A stretch of DNA of 64,000 nt from contig NZ_VFMJ01000001.1 of assembly GCF_006715005.1 (NCBI RefSeq), forward strand, positions 2,790,001 through 2,854,000, read 5' to 3'. A model generated the notes under the pieces. The model was given only the letters and a program-made list of their open reading frames with translations, had not been told where the DNA came from and did not search any database. The position numbers were made by a program, and so were the translations under genes. Source of the DNA: Serratia marcescens (GTDB lineage: Bacteria; Pseudomonadota; Gammaproteobacteria; Enterobacterales; Enterobacteriaceae). Below are positions 29,741 through 38,899 of the stretch, in pieces (position 1 is the first letter of the stretch; each line of letters starts with the position of its first letter).

Positions 29741-30718
29741 TCAGGCAAAGGAGCGGCACTTTTCAATAAGCTGTGCTGCGTACTCATGGTGCAGGGTTTT
29801 ATTTGATATTTCGCTGTGCAAACCAATCTTCTCGCCTTTGAACTCAAAGTTGGTGGTTGAATTTGCGTTGCTATCCACATCGATGCGGTTGAAGAAATCG
29901 AACAGGCCGTCGAAACGGCAATTGTCGATTTTGTTTTTAAAGCCGCCGTTAACAAAGATCACCGGGGTACCCATCGCCAAACAAGGCAACGCGGTATGGA
30001 TCCGCGAGGTTACGACCAGCTTGGCATTCGCCAAACGGCGCAGGAAGTCATCAGCCAACTTGAAGCCTTCTTCGGCGGAGATGTACGGTATGATTTGCGT
30101 TTCAAATTTGGCGTTTTTAAGCAAGTCCGCATCGAAGTGTTTTTTCAACACTTTATTGCGATGAGCAAACTCAAAAGCGCGACCATTCAGCAGGCGTTTC
30201 CCAAATCTTAACGGTTGACGCATCAGTTCCGGCAGTGTCATGGAATCGTACATAACGTCAATAAAGTAAACGTCATCGGTGACATTATCGCGTTTATAGG
30301 TTTGACCCAGAGTCAGCGTCATGCAACCGGAGTAATATGCATCGATGCCTTTCGAAATCAGCAGGTCGCGGGTATAGAAGTCACGACATCCAACCGGCTG
30401 GAATTTTTTGAAATGCGCGATGGATTCGGGGGTAAAGATTTTATCAACAATCGTGGAGTTGATATGAATTGAGACATACAGAGGATTGATGCTCTCGGCA
30501 GGTGGAAAGTTCTCCGGCAAGTCCATGTACCAGGCATTCATGATCATCTTGACCGGATCGCCCTGGTAAGCGTTCATATGATCGCGGGGGATAAAGGCAT
30601 CGACAGAGGGCAGAAATTGCTTCGCTGCCGTACTTTGTACGTAGTCCCCTAAATTAATCCAGTTTCTCTTAACGTAAATGTCACTCTCATAGGTTAAGAC
30701 ACTATACTTAGAACTCAT
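29741..30718 (-). CDS. Polysaccharide pyruvyltransferase family protein
   Basis: Enzymes of this family (CsaB/WcaK type) transfer pyruvate from phosphoenolpyruvate to sugar hydroxyls, giving acidic ketals. The 325-residue product shows NLGDYVQSTAAKQFLP near residue 20, VGCRDFYTRDLLISKGIDAYYSGCMTLTL (about 110-138) and, near the C-terminus, LVVTSRIHTALPCLAMGTPVIFVN, the family's nucleotide-like pocket motif. ATG 30718 follows AAGGTGGG; the GTG nine bases upstream lies inside that site. Located between wzx and manC, it probably pyruvylates a Man or Gal of the capsule and gives it a negative charge. Confidence 0.82.
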   Translation of the reverse strand: MSSKYSVLTYESDIYVKRNWINLGDYVQSTAAKQFLPSVDAFIPRDHMNAYQGDPVKMIMNAWYMDLPENFPPAESINPLYVSIHINSTIVDKIFTPESIAHFKKFQPVGCRDFYTRDLLISKGIDAYYSGCMTLTLGQTYKRDNVTDDVYFIDVMYDSMTLPELMRQPLRFGKRLLNGRAFEFAHRNKVLKKHFDADLLKNAKFETQIIPYISAEEGFKLADDFLRRLANAKLVVTSRIHTALPCLAMGTPVIFVNGGFKNKIDNCRFDGLFDFFNRIDVDSNANSTTNFEFKGEKIGLHSEISNKTLHHEYAAQLIEKCRSFA

Positions 30719-30752
30719 TATTCCCACCTTAAAAAAGATACCTATAAATAAT

Positions 30753-32270
30753 TTAAAATCGATTCTTAATCAATTGTATAATTTGCTTTCTCTCTTCTGT
30801 TTTCAACACAACAAAAGAGAAAGCAAGCATAACCAAAACTAAATTAATGGCAGTCAACAGAACTAACCCCACAAATCCGCCAGGCAGATAATTGCTCATA
30901 TACTGCATAGCAAAAACGGCAACGCATGCAACAAAACCAAGCTTTGGCAGGTCGATGAAAATAAATTGACTGGCACTTACCCCTGCAATTCTATTTACAT
31001 AGATAACTCTAAAAACCAATAGAGAGAATGCGCACAGGATCCTGGCGGATACCGCTACATAAACAGAAGCCCCGAGGGTAAACAGTATAAACGTCAACAG
31101 CAGCGAAAGCATCATGATCGCCGACACGATGAACTGGTAGTTTCTCAACTTTCCAACAGCATATATAGCGGTAATATAGGGGCCAGATAGCGAATCAATC
31201 AGAATATATATGGCGACTATTTTTATCAGCCCCGTCAGATAAGGCGGTGCCTGGCCAAGCCAGAGACTGACGATATAGTCCGCATCGATGAACACCGGGA
31301 TTGCCGAGATCATCACCACAAACCCCGTTAGTTTGCATGACAGCGAGATCAGCGAGGTGACATGATCGCTGTTGCCGATGGAATGCTGCTTGATTATTTG
31401 CGGGTTGATAGCGGTCTGTAAGGTGCCAATGATGCGATTGAAAGCGACCAGAATTTGCTCTGCAAGCCAAATGGATCCATTGGCAATAACGCCGACAAAA
31501 TAATATGTCAGCAGGGCGATCCCCTGAGACAACCCCACCACGCTTAAAGAGCCAATCATCGACCAACTTGAAAAAGAGAAGATCTCTTTAATCAAGCCGA
31601 TATTTTCTTTAACGCGTATATTTATCCTGCATATGCTGAGTTTCTTCGTGCATATCAATACGTAAACGGCAAATACCAATACATAACCAACGAGCAGGAA
31701 CAAGGAATAGCTGATTATTTTATTCTGGAAATAAAACAGGGTAAACAAGAATACCATTAGCCAGCGCTGAAATGCGTCAAAGATGCCGATCTTGGCAAAG
31801 AGATCCATCTTTTCGCTGGCGATCAACGAGGCCATAAACGGCGTTTGCATAATCTGGAAAATCAACGAAACGATCGAGACTTGGTAGACCCAGAAGATAT
31901 CGTCTAAACGCTCAGCGGGTACTTTAAGCTTATGCAGTAAAAACCAAAGCCCGACTGTTTCAGATAAAATTAAGACCAGCCCACAAATAATGAGATGCAC
32001 AATAATGCTGACATTAAAGACGCTGTTGGTCCATTTATGGTCGTTCTTGCCAAGGCCGACAGATAAAAAACGTTGAGTAGCCAGTGCAGAAACGTTTTGT
32101 ATAAATGAAAATAAAACGATTATACTGCCAACAACGCTATATAAGCCAAAATCATAAACCCCTAACGTATTCAAAACCATTCTTGATGTATAGAATGTCA
32201 CGAACATGATGAGTAACATTCGGCCATACAACATGAAGGTATTTTTTGCCATTACCTTTTTATCGACCAC
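30753..32270 (-). CDS. wzx: Wzx-type polysaccharide flippase
   Basis: Wzx moves the undecaprenyl-PP-linked repeat unit across the inner membrane. The 505-residue product is strongly hydrophobic, with about 12-14 segments of the MOP/MATE fold, and opens with AKNTFMLYGRMLLIMFVTFYTSRMVLNTLG, the common start of this Wzx branch. I use the GTG at 32268-32270 (preceded by GAGAG) because relatives have several residues before AKNT; the ATG at 32252 is the alternative. Neighbours are a GT4 gene upstream and the pyruvyltransferase downstream. The name wzx reflects function, not sequence identity to a specific serotype. Confidence 0.88.
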   Translation of the reverse strand: MVDKKVMAKNTFMLYGRMLLIMFVTFYTSRMVLNTLGVYDFGLYSVVGSIIVLFSFIQNVSALATQRFLSVGLGKNDHKWTNSVFNVSIIVHLIICGLVLILSETVGLWFLLHKLKVPAERLDDIFWVYQVSIVSLIFQIMQTPFMASLIASEKMDLFAKIGIFDAFQRWLMVFLFTLFYFQNKIISYSLFLLVGYVLVFAVYVLICTKKLSICRINIRVKENIGLIKEIFSFSSWSMIGSLSVVGLSQGIALLTYYFVGVIANGSIWLAEQILVAFNRIIGTLQTAINPQIIKQHSIGNSDHVTSLISLSCKLTGFVVMISAIPVFIDADYIVSLWLGQAPPYLTGLIKIVAIYILIDSLSGPYITAIYAVGKLRNYQFIVSAIMMLSLLLTFILFTLGASVYVAVSARILCAFSLLVFRVIYVNRIAGVSASQFIFIDLPKLGFVACVAVFAMQYMSNYLPGGFVGLVLLTAINLVLVMLAFSFVVLKTEERKQIIQLIKNRF

Positions 32271-32292
32271 ACAAGCTCTCTCATATAATCAT

Positions 32293-33279
32293 TTATAGGA
32301 TCTTATTCAACTGCTCATCGACCTGTTTCGCCGTCATATTCCATGAGTACTTCTTAGCCCGTTGCAGGCCAGCCTGCCTCATTTGCGCACGCAGCCCTTC
32401 ATCGTGGTTGACTTTGGTCATAACGCCGGCGATCTCACCGATATTCTCCGGATCAACCAGCTGCGCTGCATCGCCCGCCACTTCCCCCAGAGAAGTTGTG
32501 TGTGAGGTTATCACCGGTACACCACTCGCCATAGCCTCAACAACGGGCAGCCCAAACCCTTCATAGAGCGAAACGAAGATCAGCGCACGTGCCCCGCGAT
32601 AGAGTTTTGGTAGGGCCTCGCTTTCGATATAGCCGGTGAAAACCACCCGGTCGCTGAGTCCCAACTCAACGATCTTACGTTCGATCTCCTCGGTGGCTTT
32701 CCCGGTAAACAGCAATTTGACATGTTCCGGCAAATTCGCCTGCTTAAAGGCCGCCAGGGTGCCAAACTCATTCTTATGCGCCTTGCGATTGCTGACGCAA
32801 AGAAAATAGTCAAAAGGGAAATTCAAGGTATCACCCACCGGGGTGAAGTCTTCCGATACGCCATTACCCACGTTGATGACCTTGTTGGCGTCAACGCCGG
32901 ACCACTCGACGATTCTTTTCTTCGAAAACTCGGAAACGGTAAAGATAAGTTGGGCTTTCTTACAACCGTTTAATATGACGAATCGATAAAAAATTCTTTT
33001 GAAAAAGCTGGAGTTTTCCGACCTGTCAATATGATTAAGGTCATGTATGGTGAAGACATAGGGTTCCCGCGAGAACAGCGGGGGGATATAGCCAGGGAAA
33101 AATATTACGCGCCCTTTCTTTGAAAACAACTTCAGGGTTGTTTTAACACAATCTAACGGACTATATGGTTCGCCCTGAAATCCGGCATCAGAATAATTAT
33201 TGATAGCATTTATTTGTTCTGAGAATGTCCCTATGCCTCCTGAACCGCTCCACCGATTATCAATAAGAATCTTCTTCAT
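32293..33279 (-). CDS. GT4-family glycosyltransferase
   Basis: The 328-residue GT-B enzyme begins MKKILIDNRWSGSGGIGTFSEQI, with the Gly-rich acceptor loop. It has TIHDLNHIDRSE and TVSEFSKKRIVEWSGV in the first half and the donor block VSLYEGFGLPVVEAMASGVPVITS (about 232-255, E-x7-E pattern). ATG 33279 is 10 bp behind the previous stop; the longer in-frame start at 33330 would overlap that gene and is less likely. It probably adds one sugar of the capsule repeat. It resembles mannosyl/rhamnosyltransferases, but specificity cannot be read from sequence. Confidence 0.85.
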   Translation of the reverse strand: MKKILIDNRWSGSGGIGTFSEQINAINNYSDAGFQGEPYSPLDCVKTTLKLFSKKGRVIFFPGYIPPLFSREPYVFTIHDLNHIDRSENSSFFKRIFYRFVILNGCKKAQLIFTVSEFSKKRIVEWSGVDANKVINVGNGVSEDFTPVGDTLNFPFDYFLCVSNRKAHKNEFGTLAAFKQANLPEHVKLLFTGKATEEIERKIVELGLSDRVVFTGYIESEALPKLYRGARALIFVSLYEGFGLPVVEAMASGVPVITSHTTSLGEVAGDAAQLVDPENIGEIAGVMTKVNHDEGLRAQMRQAGLQRAKKYSWNMTAKQVDEQLNKIL

Positions 33280-33289
33280 TTTAGTCTCG

Positions 33290-34378
33290 TTATACAATTT
33301 CATTTGAGTTATTAATGGTTTTAGCACCAAGTCTATTTTTTTTAGCGATGAATAGCGCTATCTTTTCTCTTAACTTATCAACGTCTGATTCGCTATCACC
33401 AACAAAATACAAACTGTCTTTCCCTAGATAATCCAACATGCCATCTCTGGCTGGCGCTATGACCGGTACATTCCTTTTCAGAGCTTCCAGCATGATCAGC
33501 GGCACGCCTTCATAGCTTGACGGAATCGCAATTAAGTCTGCATCGTATGCGAAATCCCAGACATTATCTTTCCAGCCTAAAAACTCAACGTTTATATTAT
33601 TTCCTAGCTGACGGACTGTGTGCTTCATTTCATCGAGATCGGGGCCATCACCTATCACTGTCAGATCGACACGGTTATTGATATCACGCAGCGCCTCAAG
33701 CAAAATATCCTGCCCCTTCTGGCGGAAGAACACCCTACCCGCCATCAGTATTTTTATTTTTTCTGGATTTGACAGAAATTCATAACCAACGCCTCGGATG
33801 TCTTTTGGTGCCGGCTTAGCAACAAAATTCCTCAACACTCTCACATTTGCCGATTTATTTTTTTCTTTCAAATCATGGCGAAATTGGTTGCAGATAGTTA
33901 CGTAGTTATCACAGTTTCTATACGCAAATTTCGCCAGGAAATCCTTCGCCTTTGCCAGGCGACTTCCCATCTTCTCAAAACTGTGTGCATACGGGATGTA
34001 GCTAACGACTCTGTTGCCCAACCCCAGTAAACGGCTGCCGTTTAAAAAACCGGCACCAAGCTCAATATCGCCCTGAATAATTACCATATAATCATGGTAT
34101 TGGCTTAGCTTCTTGAGCAGAAGACTCGACTTTATGACATGAAGAGGATTAAAGAAAGAATGAATGATCTCCATTCTTTTATGCAGCACATGATGCAATT
34201 CGTAATTAATACTGGCTGAATCTAATAAAGCAATAAGCTTGCCGTTGTCACTCGGCAGATAACACGAAATGGAAAATCCCTTTTTAACAAACTTTTTTAT
34301 ATGAGCAACGCTCATCAGTTCATGGCCACCTAAAATAGAGGCGGTAAAAACTATGGCAATTTTTTTATTTTTTAACAT
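33290..34378 (-). CDS. GT4-family glycosyltransferase
   Basis: The 362-residue GT-B enzyme begins MLKNKKIAIVFTASILGGHELMSVAHIKKF. The donor-binding half shows ILMAGRVFFRQKGQDILLEAL, NVEFLGWKDNVWDFAYDADLIAIPSSYEGVPLIMLEALKRNVPVIA and a GMLDYLG loop (roughly residues 205-340). It is the first transferase gene after wbaP, so it may add the second sugar to the WbaP product; that is inference from position. It is AT-rich like its neighbours. Confidence 0.84.
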   Translation of the reverse strand: MLKNKKIAIVFTASILGGHELMSVAHIKKFVKKGFSISCYLPSDNGKLIALLDSASINYELHHVLHKRMEIIHSFFNPLHVIKSSLLLKKLSQYHDYMVIIQGDIELGAGFLNGSRLLGLGNRVVSYIPYAHSFEKMGSRLAKAKDFLAKFAYRNCDNYVTICNQFRHDLKEKNKSANVRVLRNFVAKPAPKDIRGVGYEFLSNPEKIKILMAGRVFFRQKGQDILLEALRDINNRVDLTVIGDGPDLDEMKHTVRQLGNNINVEFLGWKDNVWDFAYDADLIAIPSSYEGVPLIMLEALKRNVPVIAPARDGMLDYLGKDSLYFVGDSESDVDKLREKIALFIAKKNRLGAKTINNSNEIV

Positions 34379-34480
34379 ACATCCTCATTGAATTACACTA
34401 TAGATATAAACTCAAAGAGTTATATTCTTAAGCATTAACACAAGGGGCATGACAACATCAACTTCAGCAGCCGTAGGAAA

Positions 34481-34500
34481 GCAGAACGTTATTGTTCTGC
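34481..34500 (-). terminator. Hairpin between wbaP and the first glycosyltransferase gene
   Basis: A perfect 7-bp stem GCAGAAC/GTTCTGC with a 6-base loop lies 26 bp behind the wbaP stop. Only TTT follows on the minus strand, so it is at best a weak attenuator. Confidence 0.4.
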
Positions 34501-34525
34501 CCCTGCGATAGGGTATCGCTTGTGA

Positions 34526-35959
34526 TCAATACGCCCCATCTCTTTTCAAAACAACGTTGATGGTTTTAAAGAGAATGGCGATGTCATTCCACAGCGACCA
34601 ATTCTTGACATACCAGGCGTCAAAATAAACACGCGTATCGTAGTCGACATCGTTCCTGCCACTCACCTGCCACAATCCTGTCATGCCCGGCTTCGCCATC
34701 AGATAATAGTCGACATCGCCGGCGTAGCGTTCCAGTTCTTTTTCGATCACCGGACGAGGACCGACGAGGCTCATTTCTCCCCGCAATACATTGAAAAGCT
34801 GAGGTAACTCATCAAGACTCGTTTTACGGATAAATTGACCAACGCGGGTTATACGCGGGTCATTTTTCAATTTAAAGTCTTTATCCCACTCTTTGCGGGC
34901 TTCAGGATCATTTTGCAAGAGGTTTTGCAATACCTCTTGCGAATTAGTTACCATAGAACGGAACTTCAGGCATTTAAATTTGTGACCATCGCGGCCAATG
35001 CGTTCGTGACCATAGATAGCATTTCCGCCGTCTTTCTTCACTAGATAACTCAATATGAGCAGCACTGGAGATAGCAAGACAATGATGCTGGCCGATCCCA
35101 CAATGTCGAATATACGCTTCAAAAAACGAGATGTTCGCTTAGCCAAATTATTACTGACCCGAAGGATCATAACCTCGTGGCTGAAAATAAATGACATATC
35201 AGTTCCATATAGCGGAACCCCGCGCAGCGTAGGTATCACTGAAACTGAACGGCAGTGGTGCTTCGCCAATTTTTTTAGCCATTCATCACGCAGTGCGTTC
35301 TGTTCAAACTCTAATGCTACAATGAATTGGGTGGTTTCAGGATCACATAGTTGCCAGAGCTCAGCTTCATTCGCAATAACTGGTTTGTCAAACAAGGTTT
35401 TCTCACCTGACTCACCGCTGGAAAAGAACGAGCAGATCGCAAAGCCAAGAACTTCTTCACTTTGTAATGCTCTATACGCATCACAGGCATTCTTGCCCGA
35501 ACCGATAATAATCGTATGTTTTTTCCACAAATTTAACTTATTTAGGATCCGCTTGGTTATTGCCCGCGCGAATGGTACTAATAACAATGCAACTCCCCAA
35601 GTGAGTATCCATACATAACGGGAGAACTGCCACTTTGAAAAGGCAACCAGGGCCAAATCCAATACTGCGAAAATGAGCAATGTGCGAAATATTTCTTTCA
35701 GTTCAAACCAGAACGGTTTGCGATATGTATAGTGACGCAAGCGAACCCAAAACCAAGCAACGCATACTAAAGATAGCATAACATGCGTCAGAAAACGTGC
35801 CGGCATTTCTGACTCTGGGATAAATTCGTTGATATTCCACCCAAAAAAACTAATAAGATAGATCGCGATACTCAACGATAAAGTAAAAAATATGAAATCA
35901 GAAAAGGCGAGGGATAACTTAACTAAATTAGTTCTTTTTGAGTAGGCAAGCGCACTCAT
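34526..35959 (-). CDS. wbaP: Undecaprenyl-phosphate galactose-1-phosphate transferase WbaP
   Basis: WbaP starts capsule repeat synthesis by moving galactose 1-phosphate from UDP-Gal to undecaprenyl phosphate. The 477-residue product has four N-terminal hydrophobic segments (to about 125), a middle Rossmann-like domain (HTIIIGSGKNACDAYRALQSEE) and the C-terminal catalytic domain with KFRSMVTNSQEVL, RFIRKTSLDELPQLFNVLRGEMSLVGPRP and GLWQVSGRNDVDYDTRVYFDAWYVKNWSLWNDI. The close match to Salmonella-type WbaP blocks, such as VCVAWFWVRLRHYTYRKPFWFELKEIFRT, favours Gal over Glc (WcaJ). It starts after AGGAAAAAAAC. Confidence 0.93.
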   Translation of the reverse strand: MSALAYSKRTNLVKLSLAFSDFIFFTLSLSIAIYLISFFGWNINEFIPESEMPARFLTHVMLSLVCVAWFWVRLRHYTYRKPFWFELKEIFRTLLIFAVLDLALVAFSKWQFSRYVWILTWGVALLLVPFARAITKRILNKLNLWKKHTIIIGSGKNACDAYRALQSEEVLGFAICSFFSSGESGEKTLFDKPVIANEAELWQLCDPETTQFIVALEFEQNALRDEWLKKLAKHHCRSVSVIPTLRGVPLYGTDMSFIFSHEVMILRVSNNLAKRTSRFLKRIFDIVGSASIIVLLSPVLLILSYLVKKDGGNAIYGHERIGRDGHKFKCLKFRSMVTNSQEVLQNLLQNDPEARKEWDKDFKLKNDPRITRVGQFIRKTSLDELPQLFNVLRGEMSLVGPRPVIEKELERYAGDVDYYLMAKPGMTGLWQVSGRNDVDYDTRVYFDAWYVKNWSLWNDIAILFKTINVVLKRDGAY

Positions 35960-36254
35960 GTTTTTTTCCTTTATTAGTAGAATCTTACCTTAGTACACCA
36001 CACAGACATTCTACGTACAGGTATTTTTTACCACATCGAAACAGTTATACTTTCTATAAGTAAAGCTAAAATCAAAGCTCACCTACACCATTAAACCCAT
36101 CTATTTTGACAGTCAGAGGCAGACTGTTAGATTGTATGAAAGACAATTGATAACAATAGGTATAAGCGTGGTTTTTGATATTATATTCACCACATCAGCT
36201 TCAGATCATGCAAAACTAAAGAGGCTGTTAACAGCCTCTCTGGCATAACTTTAT
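35960..36254. other. 295-bp wzc-wbaP intergenic region
   Basis: No gene is seen. The region is AT-rich; its wzc-proximal end holds a strong hairpin (36220-36239). The remaining part could contain a secondary promoter for wbaP and the serotype genes, but no convincing -35/-10 pair stands out. Confidence 0.5.
36220..36239 (-). terminator. Intrinsic attenuator between wzc and wbaP
   Basis: A perfect 20-bp palindrome (AGAGGCTGTT/AACAGCCTCT) starts 15 bp behind the wzc stop and is followed on the minus strand by TTAGTTTTG. Group 1 capsule clusters of E. coli and Klebsiella have a stem-loop at this same place, which reduces expression of the serotype genes relative to wza-wzb-wzc. Confidence 0.8.
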
Positions 36255-38432
36255 TTAGCTTTTGGATTTATAACTGTATTCGTAATAATCATAACCATAA
36301 TTATAGTAATTCGAGGCTTTCTTCATCACCGCGTTCAAAATAACGCCTTTGATATCAATACCATTTTGCTCGAAGCGTCTGATACTGACCTCAACCTCTT
36401 TAGGACTGTTCAGTTCAAAACGGGCAACCATCAGCGATGTACCGGCGTGTTTACCAATAATTGCAGCATCAGTAACGGCCAAAATCGGCGGGGTATCGAC
36501 CAACACCAAGTCATAATTTTCTGATGCCCACGCCAAAACCTCGGAGAAACGGCTGTGCATCAACAATTCTGACGGATTAGGTGGGATCTGGCCACGCGGA
36601 ATGAAAGCGAAACCGCCATGCACTGTGCTTCTGACAGCAGAGGTTGCAGTGATTCGGCCGGAAAGAATATCTGACAGGCCATCTTTAGCCTCCAGACCTA
36701 GCACTTCATGCATATACCCTTTACGCATGTCACTGTCGATGAATAACACGCGCTGACCCGCCTGCGCCACAACGGCTGCCAGGTTAGCACTGATAAAGGT
36801 TTTACCAATGCCGGGGCTTGCCCCAGAGATCATTAACACATTATTTTTTGCTTCCATCATGGCAAAGTGAAGGCTGGTTCGTAGACTACGAATCGCCTCG
36901 ATAGCCAGATCTGCCGGGTTGCCGACGGCAAGCAGTGAGTTGGAATCGCTATTGAGCTTCCGCCCTTTATTTTTCAGGACGAACTCTTGGTCTTTCTTCT
37001 GCTGCCACTCAGAGAGTGGCACGCTCGCATACACATTGATACCCAACTCTTCCAGCTGTTCCGGGTTTTCAATGCCGCGATGCAGGAACGAACGCAACAA
37101 GACATACCCCACAGACAGTACTCCTCCCAGCACAATGCTGAAGAGAATTACAATGATGCTCTTAGGCTCTACCGGTTTTGATTGCGTGACGGCACGATCG
37201 ATAATCCGTACGTTACCCACAGTACTTGCCTTCGAAATACCAAGTTCCTGCTCTTTATTCAACAACTGCATGTATACTTCTTGGCCCGATTGTACATCGC
37301 GGCTTAAACGCACAATCTCTTGCTGCGTTTTAGGCATCGCGCTCACACGCTTGTTGAGTCTGTCTCGATCGTTTTCCAACGTTTTACGTTTCTCAAGCAA
37401 TGCACGATATGAAGGATGCTGTTTGGTATAGAGCTTAGAAATCTCCGCTTCTTTAAAAGTCAATTCATTCAGCTGAGAGTCGACGGCGACAATCGAATCC
37501 AAGACAGATTTCGCTTCGAGCGATAAATCGACTGAATCTTTCTGCTGTCGATATTGATTGAGTTTATTCTCTGCAGAGTCAAGTGAATTACGGATCTTAG
37601 GCAGCTGATCCCTCAGGAAGTCCAAGCTTTTCGCATCTTCTTCCGACTTTCGCACAATATTTTGTTCAAGATAGTTTCTTGAAATGGAGTCCAAAATCTC
37701 TCTAATAAGGACCGGATTCTCACCGGTGAGCCCTAGCCCCAACACACCAGTGTTCTTGCCTTTATCGGCAACTTCAAACTTATCCAGCAGATTATTCGTT
37801 GCCCGCATTTCGCTGATCTTAGAAACTTTAAACTTCGTACCCTGCGGTGCTTCAATATTGCTTACCAAGATGGTCACGCCGTTGTTATCAAGCAAACGTC
37901 CAACGCTACCCTTAGCGATCTCTTCCCCGTCACGCAGGATAGAGAAGCTTTTGCCATCACCAACGACTAACGTCACCGAAGGGTCTTCAGCCCATGCTTC
38001 TGGTAGGTCGAATTTGGAAACCGCTATTTTTCCCGGCACCTTTTTAGTCAAACGAGCGAAGCCTTTGCCAAACAGAGGAAAATATTCCTGCTCAACGATG
38101 GTCCGAAGATTAAGATCTTCTACTGTTTTATTTAAGATCATCCGAGACTTCAATAATTCTATTTCAGGACCCGACTCGGGTTGCCCATTAGGCAAAATCT
38201 GGTTAATGTTATTAAGTAATGCATTCCCTACGTTTTGCTCAACTTGCACCATAGCATCGGCACGATAAATTGGCGTAGCAAACAAGCAATACAGAATACC
38301 CAGGGTCAGGGATAATGCCGTTACTCCAATGATCAGCCAGCGGTTATCAATCAACTCGCCTAACAGACGCCCCAGATCGATCTCATCTGACTTTTCACTT
38401 CCTGAATTATTTACTCTATTTTTATCTGACAT
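36255..38432 (-). CDS. wzc: Tyrosine autokinase and polysaccharide co-polymerase Wzc
   Basis: Wzc controls high-level capsule polymerisation and works with Wza. The 725-residue product has two membrane segments (about 32-52 and 425-447) flanking a periplasmic Wzz-like domain with long helices (about 270-400). A cytoplasmic BY-kinase domain carries Walker A GASPGIGKT (about 535), Walker A' VLFIDSDMRKG and Walker B LVLVDTPP. The tail has the tyrosine cluster YYNYGYDYYEYSYK. Order wza-wzb-wzc is standard. The wzb stop lies 16 bp upstream of its start. Confidence 0.97.
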   Translation of the reverse strand: MSDKNRVNNSGSEKSDEIDLGRLLGELIDNRWLIIGVTALSLTLGILYCLFATPIYRADAMVQVEQNVGNALLNNINQILPNGQPESGPEIELLKSRMILNKTVEDLNLRTIVEQEYFPLFGKGFARLTKKVPGKIAVSKFDLPEAWAEDPSVTLVVGDGKSFSILRDGEEIAKGSVGRLLDNNGVTILVSNIEAPQGTKFKVSKISEMRATNNLLDKFEVADKGKNTGVLGLGLTGENPVLIREILDSISRNYLEQNIVRKSEEDAKSLDFLRDQLPKIRNSLDSAENKLNQYRQQKDSVDLSLEAKSVLDSIVAVDSQLNELTFKEAEISKLYTKQHPSYRALLEKRKTLENDRDRLNKRVSAMPKTQQEIVRLSRDVQSGQEVYMQLLNKEQELGISKASTVGNVRIIDRAVTQSKPVEPKSIIVILFSIVLGGVLSVGYVLLRSFLHRGIENPEQLEELGINVYASVPLSEWQQKKDQEFVLKNKGRKLNSDSNSLLAVGNPADLAIEAIRSLRTSLHFAMMEAKNNVLMISGASPGIGKTFISANLAAVVAQAGQRVLFIDSDMRKGYMHEVLGLEAKDGLSDILSGRITATSAVRSTVHGGFAFIPRGQIPPNPSELLMHSRFSEVLAWASENYDLVLVDTPPILAVTDAAIIGKHAGTSLMVARFELNSPKEVEVSIRRFEQNGIDIKGVILNAVMKKASNYYNYGYDYYEYSYKSKS

Positions 38433-38448
38433 TGATAGTCCTGACTGA

Positions 38449-38883
38449 TTATCGGCTTAAGGCTTGCGTCCATTTATGGGCGGATTCTTCAAGAAGGCGA
38501 TAGACAAACTCAAACGCTTCGCGACTTTGGCGGTAGGGATCGGCAATTTCACGTTTCCCTATCCAATGCCCAAAGAGCATGGTTTTACCTCTGACCTCCG
38601 GCGCCAGTCTACATACGGCATCGATGTGATCTTTTTCCATCACCAGAATCAGGTCATACTCACGACACATAGAAGCAGTTAGCTGTTTTCCTTGGTGCCC
38701 GTCAAGCGATAGGCCATGCTGGTTTGCAACATCTGTCGCTCTGCCATCTGCCGGTTTCCCCACTAAAGCACCCAGCCCAGCCGAACTGATCTTTTTATGC
38801 GGTAAATTTCTTTTCAATAAACGCTCCCCGGTAGGGGAGCGGCAAATATTTCCTACACATACAACCAAAATAGAATCAAACAT
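38449..38883 (-). CDS. wzb: Low-molecular-weight protein tyrosine phosphatase Wzb
   Basis: Wzb removes phosphate from the Wzc tyrosine tail, and cycling of that phosphorylation is needed for capsule assembly. The 144-residue cytosolic protein has the catalytic loop CVGNICRS (9-16, Cys9 and Arg15) and the general-acid region ADPYRQS near residue 115. The length is normal for the family. It lies between wza and wzc with gaps of only about 16 bp on each side. Confidence 0.97.
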   Translation of the reverse strand: MFDSILVVCVGNICRSPTGERLLKRNLPHKKISSAGLGALVGKPADGRATDVANQHGLSLDGHQGKQLTASMCREYDLILVMEKDHIDAVCRLAPEVRGKTMLFGHWIGKREIADPYRQSREAFEFVYRLLEESAHKWTQALSR

Positions 38884-38899
38884 GCTTCACACCACCCTA

